Shown in pieces: positions 35,003-43,687 of a stretch of 64,000 nucleotides of DNA. The notes under the pieces were generated by a model that did no database searches, was not told the origin of the DNA, and was given only the letters and a program-made list of their open reading frames with translations. The position numbers and the translations under genes are program-made. The stretch is from positions 1-64,000 of the forward strand of contig NZ_CAGKLC010000010.1 of NCBI RefSeq assembly GCF_903469665.1, written 5' to 3'. The first letter of the stretch is position 1. Every line of letters begins with the position of its first letter. Source of the stretch: Flavobacterium sp. UGB4466 (GTDB lineage: Bacteria > Bacteroidota > Bacteroidia > Flavobacteriales > Flavobacteriaceae).

Positions 35003-35866
35003 TTATTTTCCAGCTTTAAATAAAAACTCTTTTTCTTCTTTTGTCAGACAATCGTAACCGGATTGGCTGATTTTATCTAAAATTTCATCAATCTGTTGTT
35101 GTGTTTTGTCTTTCGTAACAATTCTTGACGTCACTTTTTCAGTAGGTTTTTTGTAATTTTTATGAACTTTTGTGAATGGGGTCGATGGGGATTTTTTAAA
35201 TAGACTGGCAAAGAAGTCTAATGTTTTGGAAACAATTTTACTAAGATCTGTACCGTTCTGAAGCAGCTTGATAAAAAGGAATCCAAAGAAAGCTCCTGCC
35301 AAGTGCGAGATATGTCCTCCAGTATTGTCCAAACGAAACTGCATTAAATCAAGAACCAGTATCACAGCTGTAATGTGCCAAAGCTTTACATTACCTATAA
35401 GCAGCAAACGCACATTCATCAAAGGCTGATAAGTGGTAACCCCCATCAGGATTGCCATGATTGCAGCCGAAGCTCCTACGATAGGCGCCGAAATATTTAA
35501 AAAATAAAAACTCAGTGCAAAAACAATCCCTGAAAAAATGGCACCTAAAATATACAGCCCGAGATATTGTTTCTGGGTAAAGAAAGTCAGAAATAAATTA
35601 CTTGCAAAATTCAACACCATCATATTAAACAACAAATGCAGAAAGCCATAATGAAAGAAAGCATACGTCAAAAATGTCCAGGGCTTGAACATAAAAACGG
35701 CAGGATCTGATGACAACGCCAGCCAATTCGGAAAGGCAAACTGAGCTGTAGAAAAGTTATAGAATAGCACTAATGAAATCAGGAAACAACCAATGTTCCA
35801 AAAAATAACACGCATGGCTATTCCGCCTAATCGATATTGTAATTTTAAATCATCCAGAATGTTCAT
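35003..35866 (-). CDS. Rhomboid family intramembrane serine protease (second copy)
   Basis: The 287-residue protein has six or so transmembrane helices. It contains HYGFLHLLFNMMVL, the nucleophile motif VGASAAIMA and the histidine in GGHISHLAGAFFGF, together forming the Ser-His dyad of rhomboids. The C-terminal 70 residues form a soluble, Lys-rich tail with a short helical motif (TQQQIDEILDKISQSGYDCLTKEEKEFLFKAGK region) seen in Bacteroidota homologues. It cleaves transmembrane proteins within the membrane; the substrate is unknown. It follows another rhomboid gene by 43 bp. Confidence 0.9.
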   Translation of the reverse strand: MNILDDLKLQYRLGGIAMRVIFWNIGCFLISLVLFYNFSTAQFAFPNWLALSSDPAVFMFKPWTFLTYAFFHYGFLHLLFNMMVLNFASNLFLTFFTQKQYLGLYILGAIFSGIVFALSFYFLNISAPIVGASAAIMAILMGVTTYQPLMNVRLLLIGNVKLWHITAVILVLDLMQFRLDNTGGHISHLAGAFFGFLFIKLLQNGTDLSKIVSKTLDFFASLFKKSPSTPFTKVHKNYKKPTEKVTSRIVTKDKTQQQIDEILDKISQSGYDCLTKEEKEFLFKAGK

Positions 35867-35909
35867 AAAAGCTTTCTTTAGTTTTTATTTGCAATATTAA
35901 AGTTAAAAA

Positions 35910-36725
35910 TTAATTCCAACGATTGTTATTAAACTGATTTTTTTTCCAGTACCACATCATGAAGTACCCAATGACCGCTCCTCCAATATGAGCGAAGTGA
36001 GCGACCCCTGTACCTCCTCCTCCAAATATAGAATCTCCTTTGAAACCTAAAAACAAATCAATGGCTAAAATTCCGGGAACAAAATATTTCGCCTTAATCG
36101 GAACTGGTATAAACATCAAAGCAAGCTCAGCATTTGGAAACATAAAAGCAAAAGCTACTAAAAGTCCGTAAATAGCTCCGGAAGCTCCTACCATTGGTAC
36201 CTGAGTAATTACAGACGCATTAAATAATCCTTTAAAACCTTCTTCAGTAAGATTGGTCTTTCCAACCCCTTCCAATATTGGCTTAATCTGATCAAAAAAC
36301 AAATCGGATCTAAAACCCGTTCCGTCACTAAAATTTACATTTAAGATCTGGTGTAATGTCGCATCGGATAGCCCTAAGCTTCTTACCGGCTCTAAAGCTG
36401 CCTGGAATTGCAAATAATTTACTCCAATTTGCAATAAAGCGGCACCTAATCCACAGGAGATGTAAAAGAAAATAAACTTCTTTCCTCCCCAAAAATGTTC
36501 CAAGGCCGATCCAAAAGAAACCATCGCAAACATATTAAAGACAATATGCAAAATACCACCGTGCATAAACATGTGTGTTATAGGCTGCCAAAGCTTAAAA
36601 AAATCGCTTTCTGGAAAAAATAATGCAAAAAACTGCTCGGAAACAGGCACTAACTGAGCACCAATAAAAAATATGATATTAATTATAAGCAGTTGTTTTA
36701 CGACAGGAGTCATGTTGTTCATCAT
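35910..36725 (-). CDS. Rhomboid family intramembrane serine protease (first copy)
   Basis: The 271-residue multi-pass protein has MHGGILHIVFNMFAMVSFG, the nucleophile in MVGASGAIYGLL (GxSG) and the histidine in FAHIGGAVIGY. A ~60-residue loop lies between TM segments (about 105-165). Its ATG overlaps the mutL stop by 4 nt, so it is translationally coupled to mutL. Two adjacent rhomboids with different active-site contexts (GASG here, GASA in the next gene) suggest a duplication followed by divergence. Confidence 0.92.
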   Translation of the reverse strand: MMNNMTPVVKQLLIINIIFFIGAQLVPVSEQFFALFFPESDFFKLWQPITHMFMHGGILHIVFNMFAMVSFGSALEHFWGGKKFIFFYISCGLGAALLQIGVNYLQFQAALEPVRSLGLSDATLHQILNVNFSDGTGFRSDLFFDQIKPILEGVGKTNLTEEGFKGLFNASVITQVPMVGASGAIYGLLVAFAFMFPNAELALMFIPVPIKAKYFVPGILAIDLFLGFKGDSIFGGGGTGVAHFAHIGGAVIGYFMMWYWKKNQFNNNRWN

Positions 36726-38680
36726 AAGGCAAACTTTTTATCTATATCTTCTACACGCATCGTGATGAAGGTAGGTTTTTGAAAAGGTGAAATGTTTGGA
36801 TCTTTACAGGCAAATAATCCGTTAACCAGATTGTCCTGTTCTTTTTCGGTTAAATACGATCCGGTTTTAACCGCTAAACTTTTAGCCATTGATTTCGCAA
36901 TGGTATCATTCTGGCTGTAACTGTTGGCCGGAATTCCGTCTTGCAAATCACTTAATAATTGTTCAATAACCAGAGAAACTTCGCTTTCGGTAATGTTTAC
37001 CGGAATTCCCGAAATCACAATATGATCGGTTTGAGCTTCATCAAAAACGAAACCGGTTGTTTCTAAAGAAGGTTTCAGTTCTTCGATCAGTTTCATTTCG
37101 GCCGAAGAATAAAATAAATTCAACGGAAACAATAATTGCTGACTAGAAGCCTGGTTAACGGTCATATTCAACAAAAACTGCTCGTACAAAATACGCTGAT
37201 GCGCTCTTTGCTGATCGACAATCACCATTCCGGATTTAATTGGCGAGACTATATATTTTTTATGAATCTGATAGGTTCCCTGACTGGCTTGTTCAATTTC
37301 ATTATCGTTAAATAATGAGGAGGTTACTTCTTCGTTTTCGAAGGTAAACGGTGAACTTTCGATACTTTCTGTATCTAAACCGGTATACAAACTTTCCCAG
37401 CTTGCCGTTGGCTCGACTCTTTTAGAATAACCGGAATACGAATTTGCTCCTGAGCTATAACTTGAACCTGAACCTGAACTGGAACCCGAGCCGGCTCCTG
37501 AGCTAAAACCAGAACCCGAACTAAAACCGGAACCTGAGCCCGATTTTGTATAATGCTGATTGGTTTTATCATCTGTAAATGGGTTAAAAGTCCCGTCAAC
37601 CTGAATCGTTGGCGTTTCGGCTTCTAAATCTTTATAATGATATGGAGTATCTAAATTGGCGTCGCGTTCAAAATCTAAAACCGGTGCGACATTAAACTGT
37701 CCCAAACTGTGTTTTATAGAGGCTCTTAAAATGGCGTACAAAGCCTGCTCATCATCAAACTTAATTTCTGTTTTCGTAGGATGAATATTGATATCAATTG
37801 TATTGGGCGGGACTTTCAAATATAGAAAGTAACTTGGCTGCGAACCGTCTTTCAGAAGCCCGTCATAAGCCGCCATTACCGCATGATGCAAATAACCGCT
37901 TTTAATGAAACGATCGTTTACAAAAAAGAACTGCTCTCCTCTGCTTTTCTTCGCAAACTCAGGCTTACAAACAAATCCCTGAACGTTAATGATCTCTGTA
38001 TCTTCGCTAACCGGAACTAATTTTTCATTGGTTTTACCGGACATGATCCCCACAATTCGCTGACGATAACCTGCTGCAGGCAAATTATACAATTCGCTTC
38101 CATTGTGGTAAAAAGTAAAATGAATATTAGGATGCGCCATCGCCACACGCTGAAACTCGTCCATAACATGACGAAACTCCACCGTATCCGATTTTAAGAA
38201 ATTACGACGTGCAGGAATATTAAAAAATAAATTTTTAACCGCAAAAGAAGTTCCTTTAGGCAAAACAGCTTCTTCCTGCGATACAAATTTACTTCCTTCG
38301 ATTACAATATGTGTCCCCAGTTCTTCCTGATCCTGTTTCGTCTTCATTTCCATGTGCGCAATCGCCGCAATAGAAGCCAATGCTTCTCCACGAAACCCTT
38401 TAGTATGAAGCGAAAAAAGATCTTCGGCCTGGCGTATTTTTGAAGTAGCGTGACGTGCGAAACACAAACGTGCATCGGTTACACTCATCCCCATTCCATT
38501 ATCGATAACCTGAACTAATGATTTTCCGGCATCTTTAATAATCAATTTAATGTCAGTTGCTTTCGCATCAACAGCATTTTCTAACAGCTCTTTTACAACC
38601 GAAGCAGGTCTTTGAACCACCTCTCCGGCAGCAATTTGATTCGCAACGTGATCAGGAAGTAATTGAATGATACTCGACAT
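36722..38680 (-). CDS. mutL: DNA mismatch repair protein MutL
   Basis: The 652-residue protein has the GHKL ATPase motifs ENAVDAKAT, DNGMGM and TKGFRGEALASIAAI, and the N-terminal transducer domain. A Ser/Gly-rich linker of about 45 residues (encoded about 37,420-37,560) follows, and then the C-terminal dimerisation domain. Where endonuclease-type MutLs have DQHAxxExxxxE, this protein reads DQQRAHQRILYE, and the C-terminal CPHGRP box is SPFQKP, so the metal-binding endonuclease site appears lost. It couples MutS recognition to downstream repair. The downstream rhomboid gene overlaps its stop. Confidence 0.95.
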   Translation of the reverse strand: MSSIIQLLPDHVANQIAAGEVVQRPASVVKELLENAVDAKATDIKLIIKDAGKSLVQVIDNGMGMSVTDARLCFARHATSKIRQAEDLFSLHTKGFRGEALASIAAIAHMEMKTKQDQEELGTHIVIEGSKFVSQEEAVLPKGTSFAVKNLFFNIPARRNFLKSDTVEFRHVMDEFQRVAMAHPNIHFTFYHNGSELYNLPAAGYRQRIVGIMSGKTNEKLVPVSEDTEIINVQGFVCKPEFAKKSRGEQFFFVNDRFIKSGYLHHAVMAAYDGLLKDGSQPSYFLYLKVPPNTIDINIHPTKTEIKFDDEQALYAILRASIKHSLGQFNVAPVLDFERDANLDTPYHYKDLEAETPTIQVDGTFNPFTDDKTNQHYTKSGSGSGFSSGSGFSSGAGSGSSSGSGSSYSSGANSYSGYSKRVEPTASWESLYTGLDTESIESSPFTFENEEVTSSLFNDNEIEQASQGTYQIHKKYIVSPIKSGMVIVDQQRAHQRILYEQFLLNMTVNQASSQQLLFPLNLFYSSAEMKLIEELKPSLETTGFVFDEAQTDHIVISGIPVNITESEVSLVIEQLLSDLQDGIPANSYSQNDTIAKSMAKSLAVKTGSYLTEKEQDNLVNGLFACKDPNISPFQKPTFITMRVEDIDKKFAL

Positions 38681-38842
38681 TAAAAAATTTGGGTTAAAGG
38701 TTGTCCATCGATTTTTATCGAAAATAATTCGTAAAATCTCAGGGTAATATTATTATTTCAATTCTGGTTTTTAAAACCAAGGTGTACAAATTTAATGAAT
38801 TTCTGTTGTCTTTTTGAACAACAGCTATCATAAAAAAAACAA

Positions 38843-38876
38843 AAAACCTATACTATTTTACACAGCATAGGTTTTA
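38843..38876 (-). terminator. Terminator after ribH
   Basis: AAAACCTAT and ATAGGTTTT pair around a ~15-nt loop. On the minus strand a T-rich run follows, between the ribH stop and the mutL start. Confidence 0.75.
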
Positions 38877-38898
38877 GTATTATTAAAACAATTGTGTT

Positions 38899-39471
38899 TT
38901 ATTCGTTCTCGATTTCTCTTGGCTTATCTTCTATCTGAAGTGCTCCTGAAGACAACAATGGCTGATTGAACGGGTGTGACATAGAAGCCTGTTGGCGAAT
39001 ATAAGCCATTTTGATTGCCGCGATTGCCGCCTCAGTTCCTTTGTTTCCGTGAATTCCTCCACTTCTGTCAATGGACTGTTGCATGTTATTGTCTGTTAAA
39101 ACACAAAAAATAACCGGAATATCAGTCTGAACATTCAAATCTTTTATACCCTGAGTAACACCTTCACATACAAAATCAAAGTGTTTTGTTTCTCCCTGAA
39201 TCACACATCCAATTACAATTACCGCATCAACGTTTTGTGTTTGCAGCATTTTCTTGGCACCGTAAACAAGCTCAAAACTCCCCGGAACATTCCAGCGGAT
39301 AATTTGATGAGCCGGAACTTCACAATCTGTCAGAGCGTCAAAAGCGCCATTATAAAGTCCTTCTGTAACCGTTTCATTCCATTCAGAAACAACAATCCCA
39401 AATCGAAAATCTTTCGCATTTGGGATTGTGTTTTTATCGTATTCTGATAAATTTTTATTTTGAGTAGCCAT
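38899..39471 (-). CDS. ribH: 6,7-dimethyl-8-ribityllumazine synthase
   Basis: RibH condenses 5-amino-6-ribitylaminouracil with 3,4-dihydroxybutanone phosphate, the penultimate step of riboflavin synthesis. The 190-residue protein has RFGIVVSEWNETVTEGL, VPGSFELVYGAKKM, VIGCVIQGETKHFDFV (with the loop binding phosphate) and VIFCVLTDNNMQQSIDRSGG. The C-terminal ~30 residues extend past the usual family end and are poorly conserved-looking. It follows the TPR-protein gene in the same direction, with an inverted-word spacer. Confidence 0.95.
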   Translation of the reverse strand: MATQNKNLSEYDKNTIPNAKDFRFGIVVSEWNETVTEGLYNGAFDALTDCEVPAHQIIRWNVPGSFELVYGAKKMLQTQNVDAVIVIGCVIQGETKHFDFVCEGVTQGIKDLNVQTDIPVIFCVLTDNNMQQSIDRSGGIHGNKGTEAAIAAIKMAYIRQQASMSHPFNQPLLSSGALQIEDKPREIENE

Positions 39472-39473
39472 CT

Positions 39474-39552
39474 TTTATATTTAAGATTTTAGATATTAGA
39501 TTTCAGATTGTGAAATACAAATCTACAATCTTAAATCTAAAGTCTAAAATTT
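39474..39552. repeat. Inverted word-repeat spacer between TPR gene and ribH
   Basis: TTTAGATATTAGATTTCAGA at the left is roughly complementary to TCTTAAATCTAAAGTCTAAA at the right. An AGATT-word palindrome of the type seen in many gaps of this window. Confidence 0.55.
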
Positions 39553-40332
39553 TTATTGTGCTAATCCGATCAATACATCAACAGCAGCAGCTTCCGGAGT
39601 TGCGTCGTAGTTGTCTTTGATATCTGTTAAGTACTTCAAAGCGTCTTCTTTTTGACCTAAAGCCAAAGCTGTTTTACCTGCTTTTAACAAGAAACGAGGA
39701 GTAGTGAAATCATTTTTATTAGATTCAGCCGCTTTCACGTAATAGTCTAAAGCTTCTTTTTGTTGGTTCTTTTGAGAATAAGCGTCTCCAATAGCACCAA
39801 TTGCCAAAGCTCCTACAATAACTTCTTTTGATTTAAATTCTCCTAAATATTTAATTGCATCATCGTATTTACCAATGTTCAAAGAAGCAATACCTGCGTA
39901 ATAGTTCGCTAAATTTCCAGCATCAGTTCCTGAATATTCGTCAGCGATTTTAACGAAACCGAATTTACCTTCAGAACCATTTAAAGCCAATTTGTACAGA
40001 GAATCACTTGCTACACCATTAGTCGCTTTTTCGAAGTTTTGCTGAGCAACAAACATTTCGCTTGCAGCCTCATCCTGCTTAGGATTTTCAACAAATTTCT
40101 GATATGCTAAATATCCTATAGTAGCAATTGCAATACCAGCAACTAAACCAATAATGATTTTTTGATTTTTAGCTACCCAATCCTCAGTTTTTGAAGCAGT
40201 TTCATCTAACTTTGAAAAAACACCTGCTGTCGTACTGTCTTTCTCGTCAATAACTACCTGTGTTTCCTCATTTACTTCTTTAACTTCTTTCTCTTTCGGT
40301 GCTTTATATCCTCTTTTATTGTAAGTTGCCAT
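39553..40332 (-). CDS. Membrane-anchored tetratricopeptide repeat protein (YfgM-like)
   Basis: The 259-residue protein has a charged N-terminus, one transmembrane helix (about residues 60-80, IIIGLVAGIAIATIGYLAYQ) and a C-terminal run of TPR-like helices (LANYYAGIASLNIGKYDDAIKYLGEF, KEALDYYVKAAESN). The layout matches YfgM-type ancillary proteins of the Sec/chaperone network, but the specific function here is unproven. A TATTTTTG -7 box lies at 40362-40355, about 23 bp before the start. Confidence 0.85.
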   Translation of the reverse strand: MATYNKRGYKAPKEKEVKEVNEETQVVIDEKDSTTAGVFSKLDETASKTEDWVAKNQKIIIGLVAGIAIATIGYLAYQKFVENPKQDEAASEMFVAQQNFEKATNGVASDSLYKLALNGSEGKFGFVKIADEYSGTDAGNLANYYAGIASLNIGKYDDAIKYLGEFKSKEVIVGALAIGAIGDAYSQKNQQKEALDYYVKAAESNKNDFTTPRFLLKAGKTALALGQKEDALKYLTDIKDNYDATPEAAAVDVLIGLAQ

Positions 40333-40719
40333 TTAAAATTAATTTAGTGAACGGCAAAAATAAAATTTTTATTGAAACCGACGTAAAAAAAATCAATTTT
40401 ATCACTATTTTAAAAAAAATAATTTCATCAACAGCAAGTCCTTCCTCCTCAAGCGGAAAATAATTCCGCTTCAAACCGATCAAAAGCCTTTTATATCGAT
40501 AATTTTCGATAATTTGCACCCTCAAATTTTTGATGTTCAAAACAGGATTTTTCTTGGCTATTAGTTCGTTTTTTTGCCACAGATTTCACAGATTCTCACA
40601 GATTACAAAATTATCATGCTGGATTTAACAAAAAAATCATTTAATCTGCAGCAAAAGAAACCAGTAACGCGAGATCTAATTAACAAACATCCGATTTTAC
40701 CCTTAGAGTTTCCAAAAAA
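40333..40719. other. Divergent intergenic region between TPR gene and recF
   Basis: Holds the leftward TPR promoter and an AAGCGGAA/TTCCGCTT inverted repeat at 40451-40471. It also has a word-repeat stretch around 40575-40605 (CACAGATT repeated), a type common in Flavobacterium intergenic DNA. No credible gene is seen. Confidence 0.55.
40355..40362 (-). promoter_or_regulatory. -7 box of the TPR gene promoter
   Basis: TATTTTTG on the minus strand fits TANNTTTG, with a short leader to the ATG at 40332. No clear -33 TTG seen at the usual spacing. Confidence 0.45.
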
Positions 40720-41814
40720 ATGTATTTAAACAAAATTTCTTTATTCAATTATAAAAACTTCTCCGAAATCAATTTTGATTTCGACCGCAAAATCAATTGT
40801 TTTGTCGGCAAAAACGGAATTGGAAAGACCAATGTGCTTGATGCCATTTATCATCTGGCCTACGGAAAAAGTTACTTCAATCCGCTGGCTGTTCAAAATA
40901 TCAAACATGGAGAAGAGTTTTTTGTAATCGATGCCGAATTAGAAAAAAACGACAGAACCGAACAGATTGTCTGCAGTTTAAAAAAAGGACAGAAAAAGGT
41001 TTTAAAAAGAAACGGTAAAGCTTACGATAAATTCTCCGATCATATCGGATTCATCCCGCTGGTTATTATTTCCCCTGCCGACCGTGATTTAATCGTGGAA
41101 GGAAGCGAAACACGTCGTAAGTTTATGGACAGTGTGATTTCACAATTGGATTCTACTTACTTGCACCAGCTTATTCAATATCAAAAAGTAATTGTACAAC
41201 GCAATGCACTACTGAAATATTTTGCACTGAACCATACTTTTGACAATGATACTTTATCCATATACAACGAACAGCTGAATACTTTTGGCCAATCGATATT
41301 TGAGAAACGAAAAGATTTCCTGGAACAATTTATACCTATATTTAATGTACACCATCAGGCCATAACCGGATCGGAAGAAACCGTACAGTTGGTTTACGAA
41401 AGTAATTTGTTCGAAAAAGACTTATTGACCCTGCTTAAGGAGAACATCAACAAAGACCGGGCATTACAATACACCAGCGTAGGCATTCACAAAGATGACC
41501 TCTCCTTTGAAATTGATTCACATCCCATTAAAAAATTCGGATCTCAAGGGCAGCAAAAATCTTTCCTGATTGCTTTGAAACTGGCTCAATTTGAGTTTTT
41601 AAAAAAACAAAGCGGTGTAAAACCTCTGCTGTTGTTTGATGATATTTTTGATAAATTAGATGAAACCCGTGTGGCTAAAATTATCGAAATGGTCAACAGC
41701 GAAACTTTCGGACAGCTTTTTATCTCAGACACGCATCCTGAACGTACCGAAGCTATTGTAAAATCAACGCATCAGAGTTACAAAATATTCAAATTAGACA
41801 ATTATGCCAATTAG
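40720..41814 (+). CDS. recF: DNA replication and repair protein RecF
   Basis: RecF loads RecA at gaps through RecFOR. The 364-residue SMC-like ATPase has Walker [13 protein letters not shown], the ABC signature region [17 protein letters not shown] and Walker [14 protein letters not shown] followed by the FISDTH motif. The TAG stop is inside the left arm of a perfect 26-bp inverted repeat, which presumably ends transcription. The gene is divergent from the TPR gene and stands apart from any visible dnaA/dnaN. Confidence 0.95.
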   Translation: MYLNKISLFNYKNFSEINFDFDRKINCFVGKNGIGKTNVLDAIYHLAYGKSYFNPLAVQNIKHGEEFFVIDAELEKNDRTEQIVCSLKKGQKKVLKRNGKAYDKFSDHIGFIPLVIISPADRDLIVEGSETRRKFMDSVISQLDSTYLHQLIQYQKVIVQRNALLKYFALNHTFDNDTLSIYNEQLNTFGQSIFEKRKDFLEQFIPIFNVHHQAITGSEETVQLVYESNLFEKDLLTLLKENINKDRALQYTSVGIHKDDLSFEIDSHPIKKFGSQGQQKSFLIALKLAQFEFLKKQSGVKPLLLFDDIFDKLDETRVAKIIEMVNSETFGQLFISDTHPERTEAIVKSTHQSYKIFKLDNYAN

Positions 41815-41885
41815 ATAATGTGCCAATGAGATAATTTAGATGATTAGATAATGATTTTGAATTATCTCATTGGCACATTATCTAA
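41811..41885. repeat. Perfect 26-bp inverted repeat overlapping the recF stop
   Basis: The left arm, 41811-41836 (starts TTAGATAATGTGCCAATG), is exactly the reverse complement of 41860-41885. The loop is 23 nt. Further TAATTATCTAAT words follow. It can act as a terminator and also overlaps the last recF codon. Confidence 0.85.
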
Positions 41886-41956
41886 TTGACTAATTATCTA
41901 ATTGACTAATTATCAATCATTATTTTAGCAATTCTATTTTTTAAAAACACAATCTT

Positions 41957-42655
41957 ATGAAGTTCTCTAAAATTCTATTCCTGGTACTTTCGGTCGTATT
42001 CATTTCCTGCAATGAAAAAAAATCCGGTACCATTGAAGAAATTACTCCGAAGGATTTTGCCGAAAAAATTAAAACCACCGAAAATGCTCAAATACTAGAT
42101 GTTCGAACTCCGGAAGAATTTGAATCCAATCATATTGACAATGCGGTAAATATTAACTGGAATGGTGATGATTTTGAAGCCAAAGTGGCGGCTTACGATA
42201 AATCGAAACCTGTTTTTGTTTATTGTTTAAGCGGCGGAAGAAGTAAAAAAGCAGCTTCAAAACTGAACGAATTGGGCTTTACCACTATTTATGAATTAGA
42301 AGGCGGCATCATGAAATGGAACGCAGAAGGTTTTTCTAAAGCTTCAACAGCTCACGCAGGAATGACAATGGATGAGTTTAACAATTTGCTAAAGACAGAC
42401 AAAAAAGTTCTGGTAGATTTTTACGCAGAATGGTGTGGTCCCTGCAAACAAATGGAACCGTACCTTTTGAAGATGCAAAAAGAAATGGCAGACAAAGTGG
42501 TTATCATTCGTATTGATGTGGACAAAAACGAAACTTTAGCAACTCAGATGAAAATCGAACAGCTTCCTACTATGATTTTGTACGAAAACAAAGCCGAAAA
42601 ATGGAAAAACATCGGTTTCATCAAAGAAGAAGACTTAAAAAAACAACTGCAATAA
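41957..42655 (+). CDS. Rhodanese-thioredoxin fusion lipoprotein
   Basis: The 232-residue protein has a lipoprotein signal (VLSVVFISC, Cys at about residue 19). A rhodanese domain follows (about 30-120) with active-site Cys in VYCLSGGRSK, and then a thioredoxin domain (about 130-232) with WCGPCK. The fusion is likely anchored in the periplasm and would link sulfane-sulfur or persulfide chemistry to thiol-disulfide exchange. The partner that re-reduces it is not visible nearby. DUF2461 follows after 10 bp and may be co-transcribed. Confidence 0.88.
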   Translation: MKFSKILFLVLSVVFISCNEKKSGTIEEITPKDFAEKIKTTENAQILDVRTPEEFESNHIDNAVNINWNGDDFEAKVAAYDKSKPVFVYCLSGGRSKKAASKLNELGFTTIYELEGGIMKWNAEGFSKASTAHAGMTMDEFNNLLKTDKKVLVDFYAEWCGPCKQMEPYLLKMQKEMADKVVIIRIDVDKNETLATQMKIEQLPTMILYENKAEKWKNIGFIKEEDLKKQLQ

Positions 42656-42665
42656 CAGAGAAGAT

Positions 42666-43343
42666 ATGTTAACGAAAGAATCATTGCAATTTTTAGACGA
42701 TTTAAAGAAGAACAACAATCGGGATTGGTTTCTGGACCACAAGAAACGATATGAAGTTTTCAAAAAAGATTATCACCAATTAGTTAGTGATTTACTGGAT
42801 GCAATGAAACCTCTGGATCCTGCACTGGAACTATTAGAAGTCAAAAACTGTACTTTCAGGATCAATCGTGATATTCGGTTTTCTAAAGACAAATCCCCAT
42901 ACAAAGCACATTTAGGAATCTGGATGTCTTCAGCCGTCAAAGGCCTCAACCGAGCCGGATATTATGTACATATTGAAAAAGGAGCCAGTTTTATCGCCGG
43001 AGGGTTTTATTCGCCTGAAGCCGAAGATCTGAAAAAAATACGCAAAGAAATTGCTTTTTTTCACGAGGATCTCGAAGCCATACTGACCGATAAAAACTTC
43101 AAAAAGGAATTTGGCAGTCTGGATGTCAACGAAAACAACGCTCTCAAAAACCCGCCAAGAGGGTATGAAAAAGACCATCCTGCCATTGCGTTTTTAAGAC
43201 TAAAAAGCTTTACCGCTACCCAAAAATACAACATCGACGAGGTGACTCAAAAAGACTTCGTTTCGAAAATGAGTCAAAAACTCATCGCTTTAAAACCTTT
43301 AAACGAATTCTTTAATCGCGCCTTAGACACTGAAGAATTTTAG
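42666..43343 (+). CDS. DUF2461 family protein
   Basis: The 225-residue protein has the family motifs FLDDLKKNNNRDWF near the start, FRINRDIRFSKDKSPYK and GAGFYVHIE-like (GYYVHIEKGASFIAGGFY) in the middle. This is the uncharacterised DUF2461 family, found widely in bacteria; the biochemical role is unknown. Its last ~90 bp and stop are duplicated 152 bp downstream next to a palindrome. Confidence 0.87.
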   Translation: MLTKESLQFLDDLKKNNNRDWFLDHKKRYEVFKKDYHQLVSDLLDAMKPLDPALELLEVKNCTFRINRDIRFSKDKSPYKAHLGIWMSSAVKGLNRAGYYVHIEKGASFIAGGFYSPEAEDLKKIRKEIAFFHEDLEAILTDKNFKKEFGSLDVNENNALKNPPRGYEKDHPAIAFLRLKSFTATQKYNIDEVTQKDFVSKMSQKLIALKPLNEFFNRALDTEEF

Positions 43344-43556
43344 AAAAGATACTTCGCCACGAATTCACAAATTATTCAAACTAATTCGTGAATTCGTGGC
43401 AAAAAGACTTTGTTTCGAAAATAAGCCAAAAACTCATCGCTTTAAAACCTTTAAACGAATTCTTTAATCGCGCCTTAGACACTGAAGAATTTTAGAAAAG
43501 ATACTTCGCCACGAATTCACAAATTTTTTAAATTAATTCGTGAATTCGTGGCGAGA
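43250..43556. repeat. 152-bp duplication: DUF2461 gene 3' end plus GCCACGAATTC palindrome
   Basis: The segment from about 43250 to 43403 (gene end, then GCCACGAATTCAC ... GTGAATTCGTGGC) recurs from about 43402 to 43555 with a few substitutions. The second gene-end copy lies in a non-coding gap. No gene is seen in the 344-bp gap beyond this repeat. Confidence 0.85.
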
Positions 43557-43675
43557 AAACTTCAAAAAGGATATGCTGCGCCCCAGAAATGCGAGATAAA
43601 GTTTGACGACAAATTTCACCGATTGCTATACATCAAAAAATCCTTTAAAAATCTTTTAATCTGTGGCAAAAAAAT

Positions 43676-43683
43676 TAAGTTTG
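43676..43683 (+). promoter_or_regulatory. -7 box close to glycosyltransferase start
   Basis: TAAGTTTG fits TANNTTTG and ends only 4 nt before the ATG. A transcript starting from it would be essentially leaderless. The -33 TTG is not obvious. Confidence 0.4.
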
Positions 43684-43687
43684 CCGA

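Noticed and set aside
40694..40706. TTTTACCCTTAGAG before recF as a motif copy
   Set aside because: It matches only the TTACCCT core, lacks TATATT, and lies 15-25 bp from the recF ATG; treated as chance.
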